From positions 1-64,000 of the forward strand of contig JADLAC010000046.1 in the NCBI GenBank assembly GCA_020848435.1: DNA of 64,000 nt. Direction: 5' to 3'. Positions within the stretch are counted from its first letter, which is position 1, and each line of letters begins with the position of its first letter. The position numbers and the translations under genes are program-made. The stretch comes from Burkholderiales bacterium (GTDB lineage: Bacteria > Pseudomonadota > Gammaproteobacteria > Burkholderiales > WYBJ01). Positions 52,529-62,043 of the stretch are shown here, piece after piece. The notes under the pieces were generated by a model. The model was not told where the DNA came from. It was given only the letters and a program-made list of their open reading frames with translations, and did not search any database.

Positions 52529-53959
52529 TCATGCCCGCGTCTTGACGCGCCCATACAGCTCGAGCGTGATCTGGCGCGCCTGGGCATGATCGACGATCGG
52601 CTCGGGATAGTGCTCGCCCAACACGATCCCGGATTGGCGGCGCTGCCCCTCGCTCATCCGCCAGGGCGCATGGATGTGCTCGTTCAGCACCCGTGCCAAC
52701 TCGGGGACGTAGCGGCGAATGTAGGCGCCGGTGGGGTCGAACTTCTCCGACTGGGTGACGGGATTGAACATGCGAAAGTACGGTTGCGCATCGCAGCCGG
52801 TCGATGCCGCCCACTGCCACCCGCCGTTGTTCGCCGCCAGGTCGTAATCGTTCAACTGCTGCGCGAAGTGGCGCTCGCCCCAGCGCCAATCGACGTGCAG
52901 ATCCTTGACCAGGAAGGAAGCCGTCACCATGCGCAGGCGATTATGCATATAGCCTGCCGCGTCGAGCTGGCGCATGCCGGCGTCGACCAGCGGGTAACCC
53001 GTGCGGCCCTCGCACCAGGCAGCGAAATGCTCGGGATCGTTGCGATAAGCGAGCGCATCGTATTCCGGCCGGAACGCGTGCTCGGTCACGCGCGGGTGGA
53101 AGTGCAGGATCATGAAAAAGAAATCGCGCCAGATGAGCTCGTTCAGCCAGGTGCGTGCGCCCTCGCTCGAACGCTCGGCGGCGAGCGCCACCAGGCGGCG
53201 AATCGAGATGGTGCCGAAGCGCACGTGGAACGACAGGTACGACGGTCCGCGCACGGCGGGAAAGTCGCGGCGTTCGCGGTAGCTGTCGATCCGGCCGAGA
53301 AAATCCGCCAGCAGCCGTTCGGCGCCGCGCGCCCCGGCCGCAATGCCGATCCGATCCAGATTGGTTCTTTCGAAGCCGAGGTCGGCCAGCGGTGGCAACG
53401 CACAGGCGCTCATGGGCGCGAGGGCCGCGAGATACTTCTCCACCGGGTATGCCTGGTAGAAGAACGGTACCAGGCGTTTCAGCCATGCATCGCGATAGGC
53501 TGAAAAGACAGCATACGGTTTGCGCTCCGCGGTAAGCACCTCGTCCTTCTCGAAGATCACGTGGTCTTTGCGGCTACGCAGGTCGATGCCGAGCACCGCC
53601 AGCGCGCGCCCGACGGTCGCATCCCGCGCCACCGCAGCGGGTTCGTAATCATGATTGACGAACACGGCGGCGACACCGAGCTGCGCCGCCAGCCGGGGGA
53701 CTTCCTCGCGGGCTCGGCCGTGACAGACGATGAGCCGGCTGCCATGCGCGGCCAGCGCGTCGTTCAGCTCGACCGCGCTTTCGCGGATGAACTCCACCCG
53801 CCGGTCGCGCCGCGCCGGCAACGCATCCAGGATCTCGCGATCGAAGACGAACGCGCACCAAACGCGGCGGCTCGACTTGAGCGCGGCGTACAGGGCCGCG
53901 TTGTCGTGCAGGCGCAGGTCGCGCCGCAACCAGACCAGTGCGGAAGGCAGTTGCTGCAT
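52529..53959 (-). CDS. phrB: Deoxyribodipyrimidine photolyase (class I CPD type)
   Basis: A 476-aa FAD-dependent DNA repair enzyme that splits UV-induced cyclobutane pyrimidine dimers with blue light. The N-terminal antenna domain begins LVWLRRDLRLHDNAALYAAL. FAD-binding motifs are GPSYLSFHVRFGTISIRRL and ELIWRDFFFMILHFHP, then GYPLVDAGMRQLDAAGYMHNRLRMVTASFLVKDLHVDWRWGE and LAANNGGWQWAASTGCDAQPYFR. All support an active class I CPD photolyase. Convergent with trkH; its own start is divergent from yqgE by about 100 bp. Confidence 0.94.
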   Translation of the reverse strand: MQQLPSALVWLRRDLRLHDNAALYAALKSSRRVWCAFVFDREILDALPARRDRRVEFIRESAVELNDALAAHGSRLIVCHGRAREEVPRLAAQLGVAAVFVNHDYEPAAVARDATVGRALAVLGIDLRSRKDHVIFEKDEVLTAERKPYAVFSAYRDAWLKRLVPFFYQAYPVEKYLAALAPMSACALPPLADLGFERTNLDRIGIAAGARGAERLLADFLGRIDSYRERRDFPAVRGPSYLSFHVRFGTISIRRLVALAAERSSEGARTWLNELIWRDFFFMILHFHPRVTEHAFRPEYDALAYRNDPEHFAAWCEGRTGYPLVDAGMRQLDAAGYMHNRLRMVTASFLVKDLHVDWRWGERHFAQQLNDYDLAANNGGWQWAASTGCDAQPYFRMFNPVTQSEKFDPTGAYIRRYVPELARVLNEHIHAPWRMSEGQRRQSGIVLGEHYPEPIVDHAQARQITLELYGRVKTRA

Positions 53960-54031
53960 CGGGCGCGATGTGTGCTCCGGCGTACCGGCGTGGGGAGTGA
54001 TCCGGTCGTCAAAACCGGCCGGGCCGTTTCA

Positions 54032-54060
54032 TTGTGAAGGGCAACCGGGGCGTTTACAAT
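54032..54060 (+). promoter_or_regulatory. Promoter of the yqgE-pyr operon, probably leaderless
   Basis: TTGTGA (54032-54037) and TACAAT (54055-54060) are separated by 17 bp. The expected start of transcription, about 7 nt after the -10, falls at 54067, exactly the first base of the yqgE ATG. There is no Shine-Dalgarno, so the mRNA may be leaderless. Confidence 0.5.
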
Positions 54061-54066
54061 ATTTCC

Positions 54067-54627
54067 ATGGCCAGCGTGAACTTGACCGATCATTTTCTGA
54101 TCGCCATGCCGAACATGGTCGATCCGCATTTTTCTCGCACGCTGACCTACGTTTGCGAGCACAACGACCAGGGCGCCTTGGGCTTGGTGGTCAACCGCCC
54201 GATCGATATGTCCTTGTCCGCGCTGCTCGCGCAAGTAAGCGTGGCCCATACGGCGCCGACCTTGCAGAAGGTGCCGGTACATTTCGGCGGGCCCGTGCAA
54301 GTCGATCGCGGATTCGTATTGCACCAGCCGGTCGGGGAGTGGCAGTCGACCTTGGCGGTTAACGGCCGTATCGGGCTCACGACGTCCAAGGATATCCTGG
54401 TCGCCGTGGGTAACGGCGCAGGTCCCAGCAGATTGCTGGTCACGCTCGGTTATGCCGGCTGGGCACCCGGTCAACTGGAAAACGAGCTGTCGCAAAACGC
54501 CTGGCTCACCGTGCAGGCCGCGCCGGAAGTGATTTTCGATCTGCCGTGCGAGGAACGCCTGCCCGCCGCAATGCAGCTCCTGGGGATCGATTTCGCGAGC
54601 TTATCGGAACAAGCCGGGCATGCCTGA
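54067..54627 (+). CDS. yqgE: YqgE/AlgH family protein
   Basis: 186 aa. Family marks are [40 protein letters not shown], the strand/turn [13 protein letters not shown] and [14 protein letters not shown]. Its biochemical role is unresolved; it commonly precedes ruvX and pyr genes. ATG 54067 is preferred; the GTG at 54034 lies inside the -35 of the promoter. The leaderless start is supported by TACAAT 6 nt upstream. First gene of the yqgE-ruvX-pyrR-pyrB-pyrC' run. Confidence 0.92.
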   Translation: MASVNLTDHFLIAMPNMVDPHFSRTLTYVCEHNDQGALGLVVNRPIDMSLSALLAQVSVAHTAPTLQKVPVHFGGPVQVDRGFVLHQPVGEWQSTLAVNGRIGLTTSKDILVAVGNGAGPSRLLVTLGYAGWAPGQLENELSQNAWLTVQAAPEVIFDLPCEERLPAAMQLLGIDFASLSEQAGHA

Positions 54628-54654
54628 AGCCGGGCGGCAGGGAGGCACGAAGCG

Positions 54655-55164
54655 GTGATCGGCGAAGGAGCGCGTGCCGGCGAAGGCAGCGCCGGCGCTC
54701 GGCGCGCAACCATGGACACGAACTCGATCGGCCCCGAGCGAGCGATGGGCAGCGTGCTCGCCTTCGACTTCGGCGCGCGTCGCATCGGCGTCGCGATCGG
54801 GGACACGGAGCTTCGCATCGCGCATCCACTGGAGGTCATCGCCTACGAGGACAACCGGCGCCGCTTCGATGCGATCGCGGCGCTGATCGCGGAATGGCGT
54901 CCGGGTGCCCTTCTGGTCGGCCGCCCCGGCGACGATCCGGCGCATCCGCTCGCAGCGGCGATTGCCCGCTTCGCGCGCCGCCTGCATGCCAGCTTCGGGT
55001 TGCCGGTGCACCTGGTCGATGAATCGCTCTCGTCCTGGGTTGCCGGCCGGCGCTTGAGCGAAGCGGGTATTGCGGCGCGCGATCAAGGCACGCGGCTCGA
55101 CGCGATGGCCGCGTGCGTGATTCTCGAAACCTGGTTCGCAGCCCTCGGGGCTAACGGGCAATGA
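54655..55164 (+). CDS. ruvX: Holliday junction resolvase-like protein RuvX (YqgF)
   Basis: 169 aa from GTG 54655, which has GGAGG 9 nt upstream; ATG 54712 or 54745 would give shorter forms that start closer to the core [15 protein letters not shown]. The RNase-H-like fold also has LVDESLSSW and the acidic [13 protein letters not shown] helix. Conserved acidic residues in the first and last motifs (Asp of DFG, Asp of LDAMAA) are kept. RuvX is implicated in 16S rRNA 5'-end processing. pyrR follows with a 4-bp ATGA overlap. The extra N-terminal 30 residues are not conserved, so I am unsure of the start. Confidence 0.88.
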   Translation: MIGEGARAGEGSAGARRATMDTNSIGPERAMGSVLAFDFGARRIGVAIGDTELRIAHPLEVIAYEDNRRRFDAIAALIAEWRPGALLVGRPGDDPAHPLAAAIARFARRLHASFGLPVHLVDESLSSWVAGRRLSEAGIAARDQGTRLDAMAACVILETWFAALGANGQ

Positions 55165-55685
55165 CGGCTCGTATCGCGCTCCCCGATGCCGAGGCGCTCG
55201 TGCGCGACCTGGGACGCCAGATCGCCCCGAGTGTCCAGCCCACCACCGCCTTGATCGGCATACACACCGGCGGCGTATGGATCGCCGAGCGGCTGCACCG
55301 CGAGCTCGGTCTCGACCTCGCGCTCGGCACGCTCGACGTGAGCTTCTACCGCGACGATTTCGAGCAGCGCGGCCTGCGCTCGCAGGTTCGGCCCTCGACC
55401 ATACCGTTCGAGGTCGACGGCCGCGACCTCATCCTGATCGACGACGTGCTCTACACCGGGCGCACGATTCGCGCGGCGATGAACGAGCTGTTCGATTACG
55501 GCCGTCCCGCCAGCATACGGCTGGCCGCGCTAATCGATCGGGGCGGGCGCGAGCTGCCGATCGCGGCTCAATTCGTCGGCGCGCGCATCGAGGTGGATGC
55601 CAACCGCAACATCGAGCTCAAGCGCGGCGAGGATGGCCGCTTGTCACTGGTGTTGAACGAAGACACCCAAGCGGCCGGACATTGA
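55161..55685 (+). CDS. pyrR: PyrR-like pyrimidine regulator / uracil phosphoribosyltransferase
   Basis: A 174-aa phosphoribosyltransferase-fold protein. The PRPP loop is [35 protein letters not shown] and the segment around [25 protein letters not shown] are typical of PyrR. In Bacillus PyrR binds pyr mRNA; in proteobacteria its role is less clear and it may act as a UPRTase or regulator. It overlaps ruvX by 4 bp and precedes pyrB by about 20 bp. No clear attenuator hairpin with a U-tract is seen upstream. Confidence 0.88.
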   Translation: MTARIALPDAEALVRDLGRQIAPSVQPTTALIGIHTGGVWIAERLHRELGLDLALGTLDVSFYRDDFEQRGLRSQVRPSTIPFEVDGRDLILIDDVLYTGRTIRAAMNELFDYGRPASIRLAALIDRGGRELPIAAQFVGARIEVDANRNIELKRGEDGRLSLVLNEDTQAAGH

Positions 55686-55705
55686 GTGCCGACCCGCGCG
55701 CGCCC

Positions 55706-56656
55706 ATGACAGCGAACCCTCAGCTCAACCGCAGCGGTGAGCTGACCCATCTACTTTCCATCGAGGGCCTGCCCGCGCCGATATTGTGGCAGATCCTCGA
55801 TACCGCCCGCTCCTTCGTCAACGTCGGCGAGCGTGAAGTCAAGAAAGTCCCGCTGCTGCGCGGCAAGAGCGTGTTCAACCTGTTCTTCGAAGCGAGCACG
55901 CGTACCCGCACGACCTTCGAGATCGCCGCCAAGCGGCTCTCCGCCGATGTCATCAATCTCAACATCGCGACCTCGTCGCAGAACAAGGGCGAGCGGCTGC
56001 TCGACACCGTCGACAACCTCGCCGCGATGAATGCCGACATGTTCGTGGTGCGGCACGCCCAAAGCGGGGCCGCGCACTTCATCGCCAATCACGTGGCGCC
56101 GAACATCCACGTCATCAACGCCGGCGACGGCCGCCACGAGCACCCCACCCAGGGGCTGCTCGACGTATTCACCATCCGCCACTACAAGCACGACTTTTCC
56201 TCGCTGCGAGTCGCGATCGTGGGCGACGTGCTGCATTCGCGCGTGGCGCGCTCGCAGATCCATGCCCTGTCGATACTCGGCTGCCCGGAGATCCGCGCCA
56301 TCGGCCCCAGCACGCTGCTGCCGCGCGATATCGGTGCGCTGGGCGTTCACGTCTACCACGACATGCACGCCGGGCTGAAGGACGTTGATGTCGTGACCAT
56401 GCTGCGGCTGCAGAACGAACGCATGCAGGGGCCGCTCCTGCCCTCGCCGCAGGAATTCTTCAAGAACTACGGCCTCACGCCGGAGAAGCTGGCGGTCGCG
56501 CGTCCCGATGCCATCGTGCTACATCCGGGGCCGATGAATCGCGGCATCGAAATCGATTCGAGCGTCGCCGACGGCAAGCAATCGGTCATCCTGCCGCAGG
56601 TGACCTTCGGCATCGCGGTGCGCATGGCGGTGATGTCGATCGTCGCCGGCAATTGA
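55706..56656 (+). CDS. pyrB: Aspartate carbamoyltransferase catalytic subunit
   Basis: A 316-aa enzyme for the second step of pyrimidine synthesis, joining carbamoyl phosphate and aspartate. The carbamoyl phosphate loop is [12 protein letters not shown], with [28 protein letters not shown] and the C-terminal [13 protein letters not shown]. ATG 55706 fits the family start. No pyrI is seen; instead PyrC' follows by 10 bp. In the pseudomonad/betaproteobacterial type, PyrB needs an inactive dihydroorotase-like PyrC' to form a stable dodecamer. Confidence 0.94.
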   Translation: MTANPQLNRSGELTHLLSIEGLPAPILWQILDTARSFVNVGEREVKKVPLLRGKSVFNLFFEASTRTRTTFEIAAKRLSADVINLNIATSSQNKGERLLDTVDNLAAMNADMFVVRHAQSGAAHFIANHVAPNIHVINAGDGRHEHPTQGLLDVFTIRHYKHDFSSLRVAIVGDVLHSRVARSQIHALSILGCPEIRAIGPSTLLPRDIGALGVHVYHDMHAGLKDVDVVTMLRLQNERMQGPLLPSPQEFFKNYGLTPEKLAVARPDAIVLHPGPMNRGIEIDSSVADGKQSVILPQVTFGIAVRMAVMSIVAGN

Positions 56657-56666
56657 AGACGAGCGC

Positions 56667-57941
56667 ATGAAGATCCTCATCCATGGCGGGCGCGTGATCG
56701 ATCCGGCGAGCGAGCTCGACCGGGTCGAGGATCTGTGCATCGCGGACGGCAAGGTGGTCGCGCTCGGCAGCCGCCCCGAGGGCTTCAGGCCCGAGCGCGA
56801 GATCAACGCCGCCGGCATGGTGGTGTGCCCCGGCCTGGTCGATCTGGCCGCGCGTTTGCGCGAGCCGGGCTATGAGCACATGGCCACCCTCGAGTCCGAA
56901 ATGCACGCCGCGGTCGCGGGCGGCGTCACCAGCCTCGCGTGCCTGCCCGACACCGATCCGCCGCTGGACGAGCCGGGCCTGGTGGAAATGCTCAAGCACC
57001 GCGCGCGCCAGTTGAACCAGGCGCGGGTCTATCCCCTGGGCGCGCTGACGCAAGGATTGCGCGGCGAGCGTCTGACCGAGATGACCGAGCTCACCGAAGC
57101 CGGATGCATCGCGTTCACGCAGGCCGACGCGCCGCTGGTCGATACGGCCGTGCTGATGAGCGCCCTGCAATACGCCTCCACCTTCGGTTACCGCGTCTGG
57201 TTGCGCGCGCAGGACCACTTCCTCGGGCGCAACGGCGTCGCGCACGACGGCCAGATCGCCACCCGCCTCGGCCTGCCCGGCATCCCGGTAGCCGCGGAGA
57301 CGATCGCGATCAGCACCATCGTGCAGCTCATGCGAGAGGCCGACGCGCGGGTGCATTTGTGCCGGCTGTCGAGCGCCGCCGGCGTGGCCATGGTGCGGGA
57401 AGCGCGCGCACACGGTTTGAACCTCACCTGCGATATCGGCATCCATCATCTCCATTTGTGCGAGATGGATATCGGCTACTACGATTCGAACTGCCACTTG
57501 ACGCCGCCGCTGCGCGCTCAGCGCGACCGCGAGGCGCTCAGCGCCGCCCTGCTCGACGGTACCATCGACGCTGTCTGCTCCGACCACACACCGGTCGACG
57601 AAGACGCGAAGCAGCTTCCGTTCGCCGAATCCGATGCTGGCGCCACCGGCCTGGAACTGCTCTTGCCGCTCGCGCTCAAATGGGGGGAGCAGAGTGGAAT
57701 ACCCCTCGCCCGAAGCTTGGCGCGGATCACCTCGGAACCGGCGCGCATCCTGGGCATCGATGCAGGCACACTGGCTGTCGGCCAAGCGGCCGACCTGTGC
57801 CTGTTCGATCCGGCGCGCTACTGGCGCGTCGATGCCGCATCGCTCAAGAGCATGGGCAAGAACACGCCCTTCTTCCGCTGGGAGCTGCGTGGGCGCGTCT
57901 GTTTCACTCTGGTCGACGGTCAAGTCGTCTACGAGCTTTGA
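56667..57941 (+). CDS. pyrC': PyrC', inactive dihydroorotase-like partner of aspartate carbamoyltransferase
   Basis: 424 aa of the amidohydrolase/type I dihydroorotase fold. The metal-binding motif that normally reads D-x-H-x-H-x-REPG is DLAARLREPG: the two His are Ala61 and Arg63. Without these ligands the active site cannot hold the usual zinc pair. SDHTP and NCHLTPPLR near the other sites remain. This matches PyrC' proteins that stabilise PyrB rather than act as dihydroorotase. A true dihydroorotase must be elsewhere in the genome. It ends the pyr run; a strong hairpin lies just after its stop. Confidence 0.9.
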   Translation: MKILIHGGRVIDPASELDRVEDLCIADGKVVALGSRPEGFRPEREINAAGMVVCPGLVDLAARLREPGYEHMATLESEMHAAVAGGVTSLACLPDTDPPLDEPGLVEMLKHRARQLNQARVYPLGALTQGLRGERLTEMTELTEAGCIAFTQADAPLVDTAVLMSALQYASTFGYRVWLRAQDHFLGRNGVAHDGQIATRLGLPGIPVAAETIAISTIVQLMREADARVHLCRLSSAAGVAMVREARAHGLNLTCDIGIHHLHLCEMDIGYYDSNCHLTPPLRAQRDREALSAALLDGTIDAVCSDHTPVDEDAKQLPFAESDAGATGLELLLPLALKWGEQSGIPLARSLARITSEPARILGIDAGTLAVGQAADLCLFDPARYWRVDAASLKSMGKNTPFFRWELRGRVCFTLVDGQVVYEL

Positions 57942-57944
57942 GAG

Positions 57945-57972
57945 CGGGCCCAGGGGGCAAGCCCCTGGCCCG
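57945..57972 (+). terminator. GC-rich hairpin after pyrC'
   Basis: CGGGCCCAGGGG (57945-57956), loop GCAAG, then CCCCTGGCCCG (57962-57972) form an 11-bp stem with one bulged C. It lies 4 bp after the pyrC' stop and 29 bp before prlC. No U-tract follows, so it may be a pause, a Rho-related site or a 3'-end stabiliser rather than a classical terminator. Confidence 0.4.
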
Positions 57973-58000
57973 GCCTCTCGCCAGTCAAGAAAGGTAAGAG

Positions 58001-60031
58001 ATGAATCCGTTGCTCGACTGCTCCGGGCTGCCGCGCTTTGGCGAATTCAAACCGGAGCATGTCGCGCCGGCGATCGATGCCCTGCTCGGGCAGTGCCGCG
58101 CTACGGTGGAAAGGGTAACCGCCGAGGCGACGCCGGTCGCCTGGGACAGCTTCGTACAGCCGTTGATCGATGTGAACGAGCGACTGGGCCGGGCCTGGGG
58201 ACAGACGGCGCATCTGAACGCGGTCGTCAATACGCCGGAATTGCGCGACGCGTATAACGCCGCGCTCCCCAAGGTGACCCAATACTGGACCGAGCTCGGA
58301 CAGAACCAGGCGCTGTTCGAGCGCTATCGTGCGCTATCGCGCGCGCCCGAGTACGCGAGCTTGCCGGCGGCCCGACGCAAGATCGTGCAGAACGAATTGC
58401 GTGATTTCCGCCTCGGCGGCGCCGAGTTGCCGGCCGAGCAAAAGGCACGCTTTCGCGCCGTGCGCGAACGGCTGGCCGAGCTCGGCTCGCGTTTCTCCGA
58501 CAACCTGCTCGATGCGACCGACGCCTTCGCCCATTTCGAGACCGATCCCGAGCGGCTGCGCGGCATTCCCGAGGACGTGGCTGCGGCGGCGCGCAAGGCA
58601 GCACGAGACGCCGGCCGAGAGGGCTGGAAGTTCACGCTGCAAATGCCATCCTATCTGCCGGTGATGCAATATGCCGCGGAGCGCTCCCTGCGCGAGCTCA
58701 TGTACTGGGCCTACGTCACGCGGGCGGCGGAATTCGGCCCGCCCGAATGGAACAACGCGCCGATCATTCGCGAGATCCTGACCCTGCGCTGCGAGCTGGC
58801 GCGCCTGCTCGGGTTCGAGAACTACGCGCACTACTCGCTGCAACCGAAGATGGCCGACACCCCGGCGGAAGTCTTGAGCTTCTTGCGCGATCTGGGCAGA
58901 CGCGCCAAACCCTACGCCGAGCGCGATCTGGCTGAGCTCAAAGCCTTCGCGCGCACCGAATTGGGACTGGACGATCTGCAAGCCTGGGACGTGCCCTACG
59001 CCTCGGAGCGGTTGCGGCTCGCGCGCTACGCTTTCTCGGACCAGGAAGTGAAGCAATACTTCGCCGAGGAACAGGTATTGGCGGGGATGTTCGGCCTGGT
59101 CGAGCGCTTGTACGGGCTGTGCATCGAGCGCGATGTCGCTCCCGTCTGGCATCCGGACGTGCGCTTCTATGCGTTGATCGACCGCGCGGGACACAAGGTC
59201 GGTCAGTTCTATCTCGATCTGTACGCACGCGCCAGCAAGCGCGGTGGCGCATGGATGGACGAGGCAATCGCGCGCCGGCGCCGCGACAGCGCCGTGCAGG
59301 CGCCGGTGGCTTATCTCACGTGCAATTTTTCGTCGCCGGTGGGCGACAAGCCTGCCTTGCTCACCCATGAGGAAGTCAGCACGCTGTTCCACGAGTTCGG
59401 CCACGGGCTGCACCACCTGTTGACCCGAGTCGACGATCTGCCGGTCGCCGGCATCGGCGGCGTGGAGTGGGATGCGGTCGAGCTGCCGAGCCAGTTCATG
59501 GAAAACTTCTGCTGGGAGTGGGACGTACTGGCGCCGATGACGCGCCATGTCGATAGCGGCAGCCGCTTGCCGCGCAGCCTGTTCGACAAAATGCTGGCGG
59601 CGAAGAACTTCCAGATCGGCATGCAGACCGTGCGCCAGCTCGAGTTCTCCCTTTTCGACATGCTGCTGCACAGCGAATTCGATCCCAACGGCGAGCAGAG
59701 TCCGGACGCGGTGCTGGCGCGCGTGCGCACCGAGATCGCCGTGCTCTTTCCCCCAGCGTACAACCGTTTCGCCAACAGTTTCTCGCATATTTTCGGCGGC
59801 GGTTACGCGGCGGGCTACTACAGCTATAAGTGGGCTGAAGTGCTCTCCGCCGATGCCTTCAGCCTGTTCGAGGAGACCGGCGTACTGAATGCCGACACGG
59901 GCCGGCGCTTTCAAGACGAGATCCTCGCTGTCGGCGGCAGCCGTCCGGCGCTGGAATCGTTCGTGGCCTTCCGCGGCCGGGAGCCGCGCATCGATGCCTT
60001 GCTGCGCCATAACGGCATGGCGCAGTCGTGA
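58001..60031 (+). CDS. prlC: Oligopeptidase A (M3 family metallopeptidase)
   Basis: A 676-aa zinc endopeptidase. The metal-binding motif is LFHEFGHGLHHLL, followed by the third ligand region GGVEWDAVELPSQFMENFCWE. The C-terminal segment around FGGGYAAGYYSYKWAEVLSADAFSLFEE is typical of OpdA. It degrades short peptides, including signal peptides, in the cytoplasm. AGGTAAGAG just upstream supports ATG 58001. The length fits E. coli PrlC (680 aa). Confidence 0.94.
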   Translation: MNPLLDCSGLPRFGEFKPEHVAPAIDALLGQCRATVERVTAEATPVAWDSFVQPLIDVNERLGRAWGQTAHLNAVVNTPELRDAYNAALPKVTQYWTELGQNQALFERYRALSRAPEYASLPAARRKIVQNELRDFRLGGAELPAEQKARFRAVRERLAELGSRFSDNLLDATDAFAHFETDPERLRGIPEDVAAAARKAARDAGREGWKFTLQMPSYLPVMQYAAERSLRELMYWAYVTRAAEFGPPEWNNAPIIREILTLRCELARLLGFENYAHYSLQPKMADTPAEVLSFLRDLGRRAKPYAERDLAELKAFARTELGLDDLQAWDVPYASERLRLARYAFSDQEVKQYFAEEQVLAGMFGLVERLYGLCIERDVAPVWHPDVRFYALIDRAGHKVGQFYLDLYARASKRGGAWMDEAIARRRRDSAVQAPVAYLTCNFSSPVGDKPALLTHEEVSTLFHEFGHGLHHLLTRVDDLPVAGIGGVEWDAVELPSQFMENFCWEWDVLAPMTRHVDSGSRLPRSLFDKMLAAKNFQIGMQTVRQLEFSLFDMLLHSEFDPNGEQSPDAVLARVRTEIAVLFPPAYNRFANSFSHIFGGGYAAGYYSYKWAEVLSADAFSLFEETGVLNADTGRRFQDEILAVGGSRPALESFVAFRGREPRIDALLRHNGMAQS

Positions 60032-60145
60032 TCGAGCGGCCGCCGGTAGCGCGGTCTGCCCAGCGTGTGCCGAGAGGCATTGCCATCCGAATACTAGGCG
60101 TGTGTTAGAGTGAGCCGCATGTACCGCAGGCCGGAGGGAGGAAGG

Positions 60146-60706
60146 ATGAAAGTCGTGCTGCTGCTGTTGCTGCTCGCGATCGCGCTGCCCGGGCACGCCG
60201 CCATGTACAAATGGGTGGACGCGCAAGGCCGCGTGCAGTATTCCGATTCGCCACCGCCGGCGGATGCCAAGAAAGCCGAGGAGCGCAAGATCGTTCCCAA
60301 CACCATCCAGACTACCGGCGCGCCGTTCGCGGTGCAGGATGCCGCCAAGCGCAACCCGGTGACCGTGTGGATCAGCGATTGCGGCGAGCTGTGTACCAAG
60401 GCGCGCGATTTCCTCGCCCGTCGCGGCGTGCCGCACGCGGTGCGCAACCCCTCGCGCCAGGACGAGCAGCAGGCCTGGAAGCAGGCGAGCGGTGGCGACA
60501 ATTCCATCCCCTTGCTCGTGATCGGCGCCTCACGCAAGCTGAAGGGCTTCGACGAAGCCGAATGGAGCAGCGCCCTCGAAGCGGCGGGCTATCCGCGCAC
60601 CGCGCCCGCGCTCAAACCGCAAGCCATTCCGGGCACCGATGCGCCGGCGCCGAAACCCACGCAGGCCGGGCCTGCGGCCGTCCCCGTGCCAGACGAGCGG
60701 AAGTAG
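60146..60706 (+). CDS. Exported DUF4124 protein with a glutaredoxin-like domain
   Basis: 186 aa. A signal peptide (KVVLLLLLLAIALPGHAA) precedes the DUF4124 unit (MYKWVDAQGRVQYSDSPPPADA). A thioredoxin-like segment follows: VTVWISDCGELCTKARDFLARRGV with a C-x3-C rather than C-x2-C pair, and NSIPLLVIGASRKLKGFD. The C terminus is Pro-rich. It is probably periplasmic; function unknown, possibly thiol-related. A strong GGAGGGAGGAAGG run supports ATG 60146 over the upstream GTG 60110. Confidence 0.85.
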   Translation: MKVVLLLLLLAIALPGHAAMYKWVDAQGRVQYSDSPPPADAKKAEERKIVPNTIQTTGAPFAVQDAAKRNPVTVWISDCGELCTKARDFLARRGVPHAVRNPSRQDEQQAWKQASGGDNSIPLLVIGASRKLKGFDEAEWSSALEAAGYPRTAPALKPQAIPGTDAPAPKPTQAGPAAVPVPDERK

Positions 60707-60739
60707 TTCCCGAGCAAGCGCTGGCGGCGGGCGGCGCAC

Positions 60740-61705
60740 CTATTTCAGCTTGAGACCCGCGTCCTCGATCAGCTTTCCCCAGCGCGCGGTCTCGGAAGCC
60801 ATGAACGCGCCGAACTCTTCCGGCGTGCTGGAGATGGTTTCGACGCCCAGCTCGCCCAAGCGCGTCTTGACGCGCTCGTTCGCAAGCGCCTTGGCAAGAT
60901 CGGCGTTCACCTTGTCGACGATCGGGCGCGGCACGCCGGCCGGGAACAGGATGCCCCACCAGTTGACCGCAGCGAAGCCCTTGATGCCCGACTCGGCCAG
61001 CGTCGGCAGATCGGGCGTGAAGCGCCAGCGCTCGCCGCTGGTGACCGCGAGCGCGCGCAGCTTCTTGGTGTTCATCGCCGCCATCGCCGGCAGGGCGTCG
61101 GAGAACATGGTGGTGATCTGCCCGCCCATGATGTCGGTAATCGCCTGGGCGTTGCCCTTGTAGTTGACGGCGATCATGTTGACCTTGGCGAGCCGCTTGA
61201 ACATCTCGCCGGCGAAATGCGACATGCTGCCGGGGCCGCTGGTGCCGTAGGTGAGCTCGCCCGGACGCGCGCGCGCGAGCGCGATCAACTGCTTCACGTC
61301 CTTCACCGGCATCGATACCGGCACGACCAGTATGTTGGCTGCATAGGTGATGCGCGATACGGGGACAAAATCGCGCTTCCAATCGTAGCTGACCTTGGTG
61401 AGCAGCGGCTTGGCGACGATGGGACCGAAATTCGCGAGTAGAAAGGTGTAGCCGTCCGCCGCCTGCTTGGCCGCATACTCGGTGCCGATCGAGCCGTCGG
61501 CGCCGGGCCGGGGATCGATCATGACGCTCTGGCCCCAGTACTCGGTGAGCTGCTGGCCGATGATGCGGGCGGAGACCTCGGAGCTTCCCCCCGGTGGATA
61601 CGTCACGATGAAGCGCACCGGCTTGCTGGGATAGGGTTGAGCCTGGGCCCATCCGGCAACGGCGGTCGCGATCAGTACGAGCAAGCACAGCAGGCGTTGG
61701 ACCAC
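60740..61705 (-). CDS. Bug-family (TctC-type) periplasmic solute-binding protein
   Basis: 321 aa from GTG 61705, preceded by GGAGGAGGAG. A signal peptide of about 22 residues ends at AQAQ. Family segments are YPSKPVRFIVTYPPGGSSEVSARI, RPGADGSIGTEYAAKQAADGYTFL and VNYKGNAQAITDIMGGQI. The frame is open to 62266, but only the part after this GTG is Bug-like. TACAAT on the minus strand (61760-61755) could be a -10. No TctA/TctB partners are nearby. The ligand is unknown. Confidence 0.9.
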   Translation of the reverse strand: MVQRLLCLLVLIATAVAGWAQAQPYPSKPVRFIVTYPPGGSSEVSARIIGQQLTEYWGQSVMIDPRPGADGSIGTEYAAKQAADGYTFLLANFGPIVAKPLLTKVSYDWKRDFVPVSRITYAANILVVPVSMPVKDVKQLIALARARPGELTYGTSGPGSMSHFAGEMFKRLAKVNMIAVNYKGNAQAITDIMGGQITTMFSDALPAMAAMNTKKLRALAVTSGERWRFTPDLPTLAESGIKGFAAVNWWGILFPAGVPRPIVDKVNADLAKALANERVKTRLGELGVETISSTPEEFGAFMASETARWGKLIEDAGLKLK

Positions 61706-62043
61706 GTGATTCTCCTCCTCCGTAAGCGCCACGCGGCGGTGGCTTCGCGCAGCCATTGTACCGAGCCCGCCGTGCCTGCGCCGGACGCCGCAGCGCAGCG
61801 GCGCTCGACCAGCCGGAGCAATGCGTCCCCGCCGCTTCGCGCGCAACAGGCGCCATGCCTGCGCCAACACCGCCAGGCACGTCCTTATTGGTGTCGCCGC
61901 CTGCGAACAGAGCTGCCTGGCCCGCTCGTGATCGCAGTCGCGCTCGCTATCAGCAGGGCCACAAGCGCAGCGGCATCGGCCAGCCACGGTATGGTCACCG
62001 GCCGTAGCCGTCCATATGCTTCGGGTTGACGGATAGATCCCCG
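61706..62043. other. Intergenic region between two Bug-protein genes
   Basis: 338 bases. The start-proximal part holds the ribosome-binding site and a possible -10 for the downstream Bug gene. A 37-codon frame with a hydrophobic stretch (61885-61998, minus strand, GTG start) could be a small membrane peptide or debris; it lacks a ribosome-binding site. I see no other feature. Confidence 0.45.

Noticed and set aside
61885-61998. 37-codon hydrophobic peptide on the minus strand
   Set aside because: No ribosome-binding site and no recognised family; could be chance or debris of a membrane gene.
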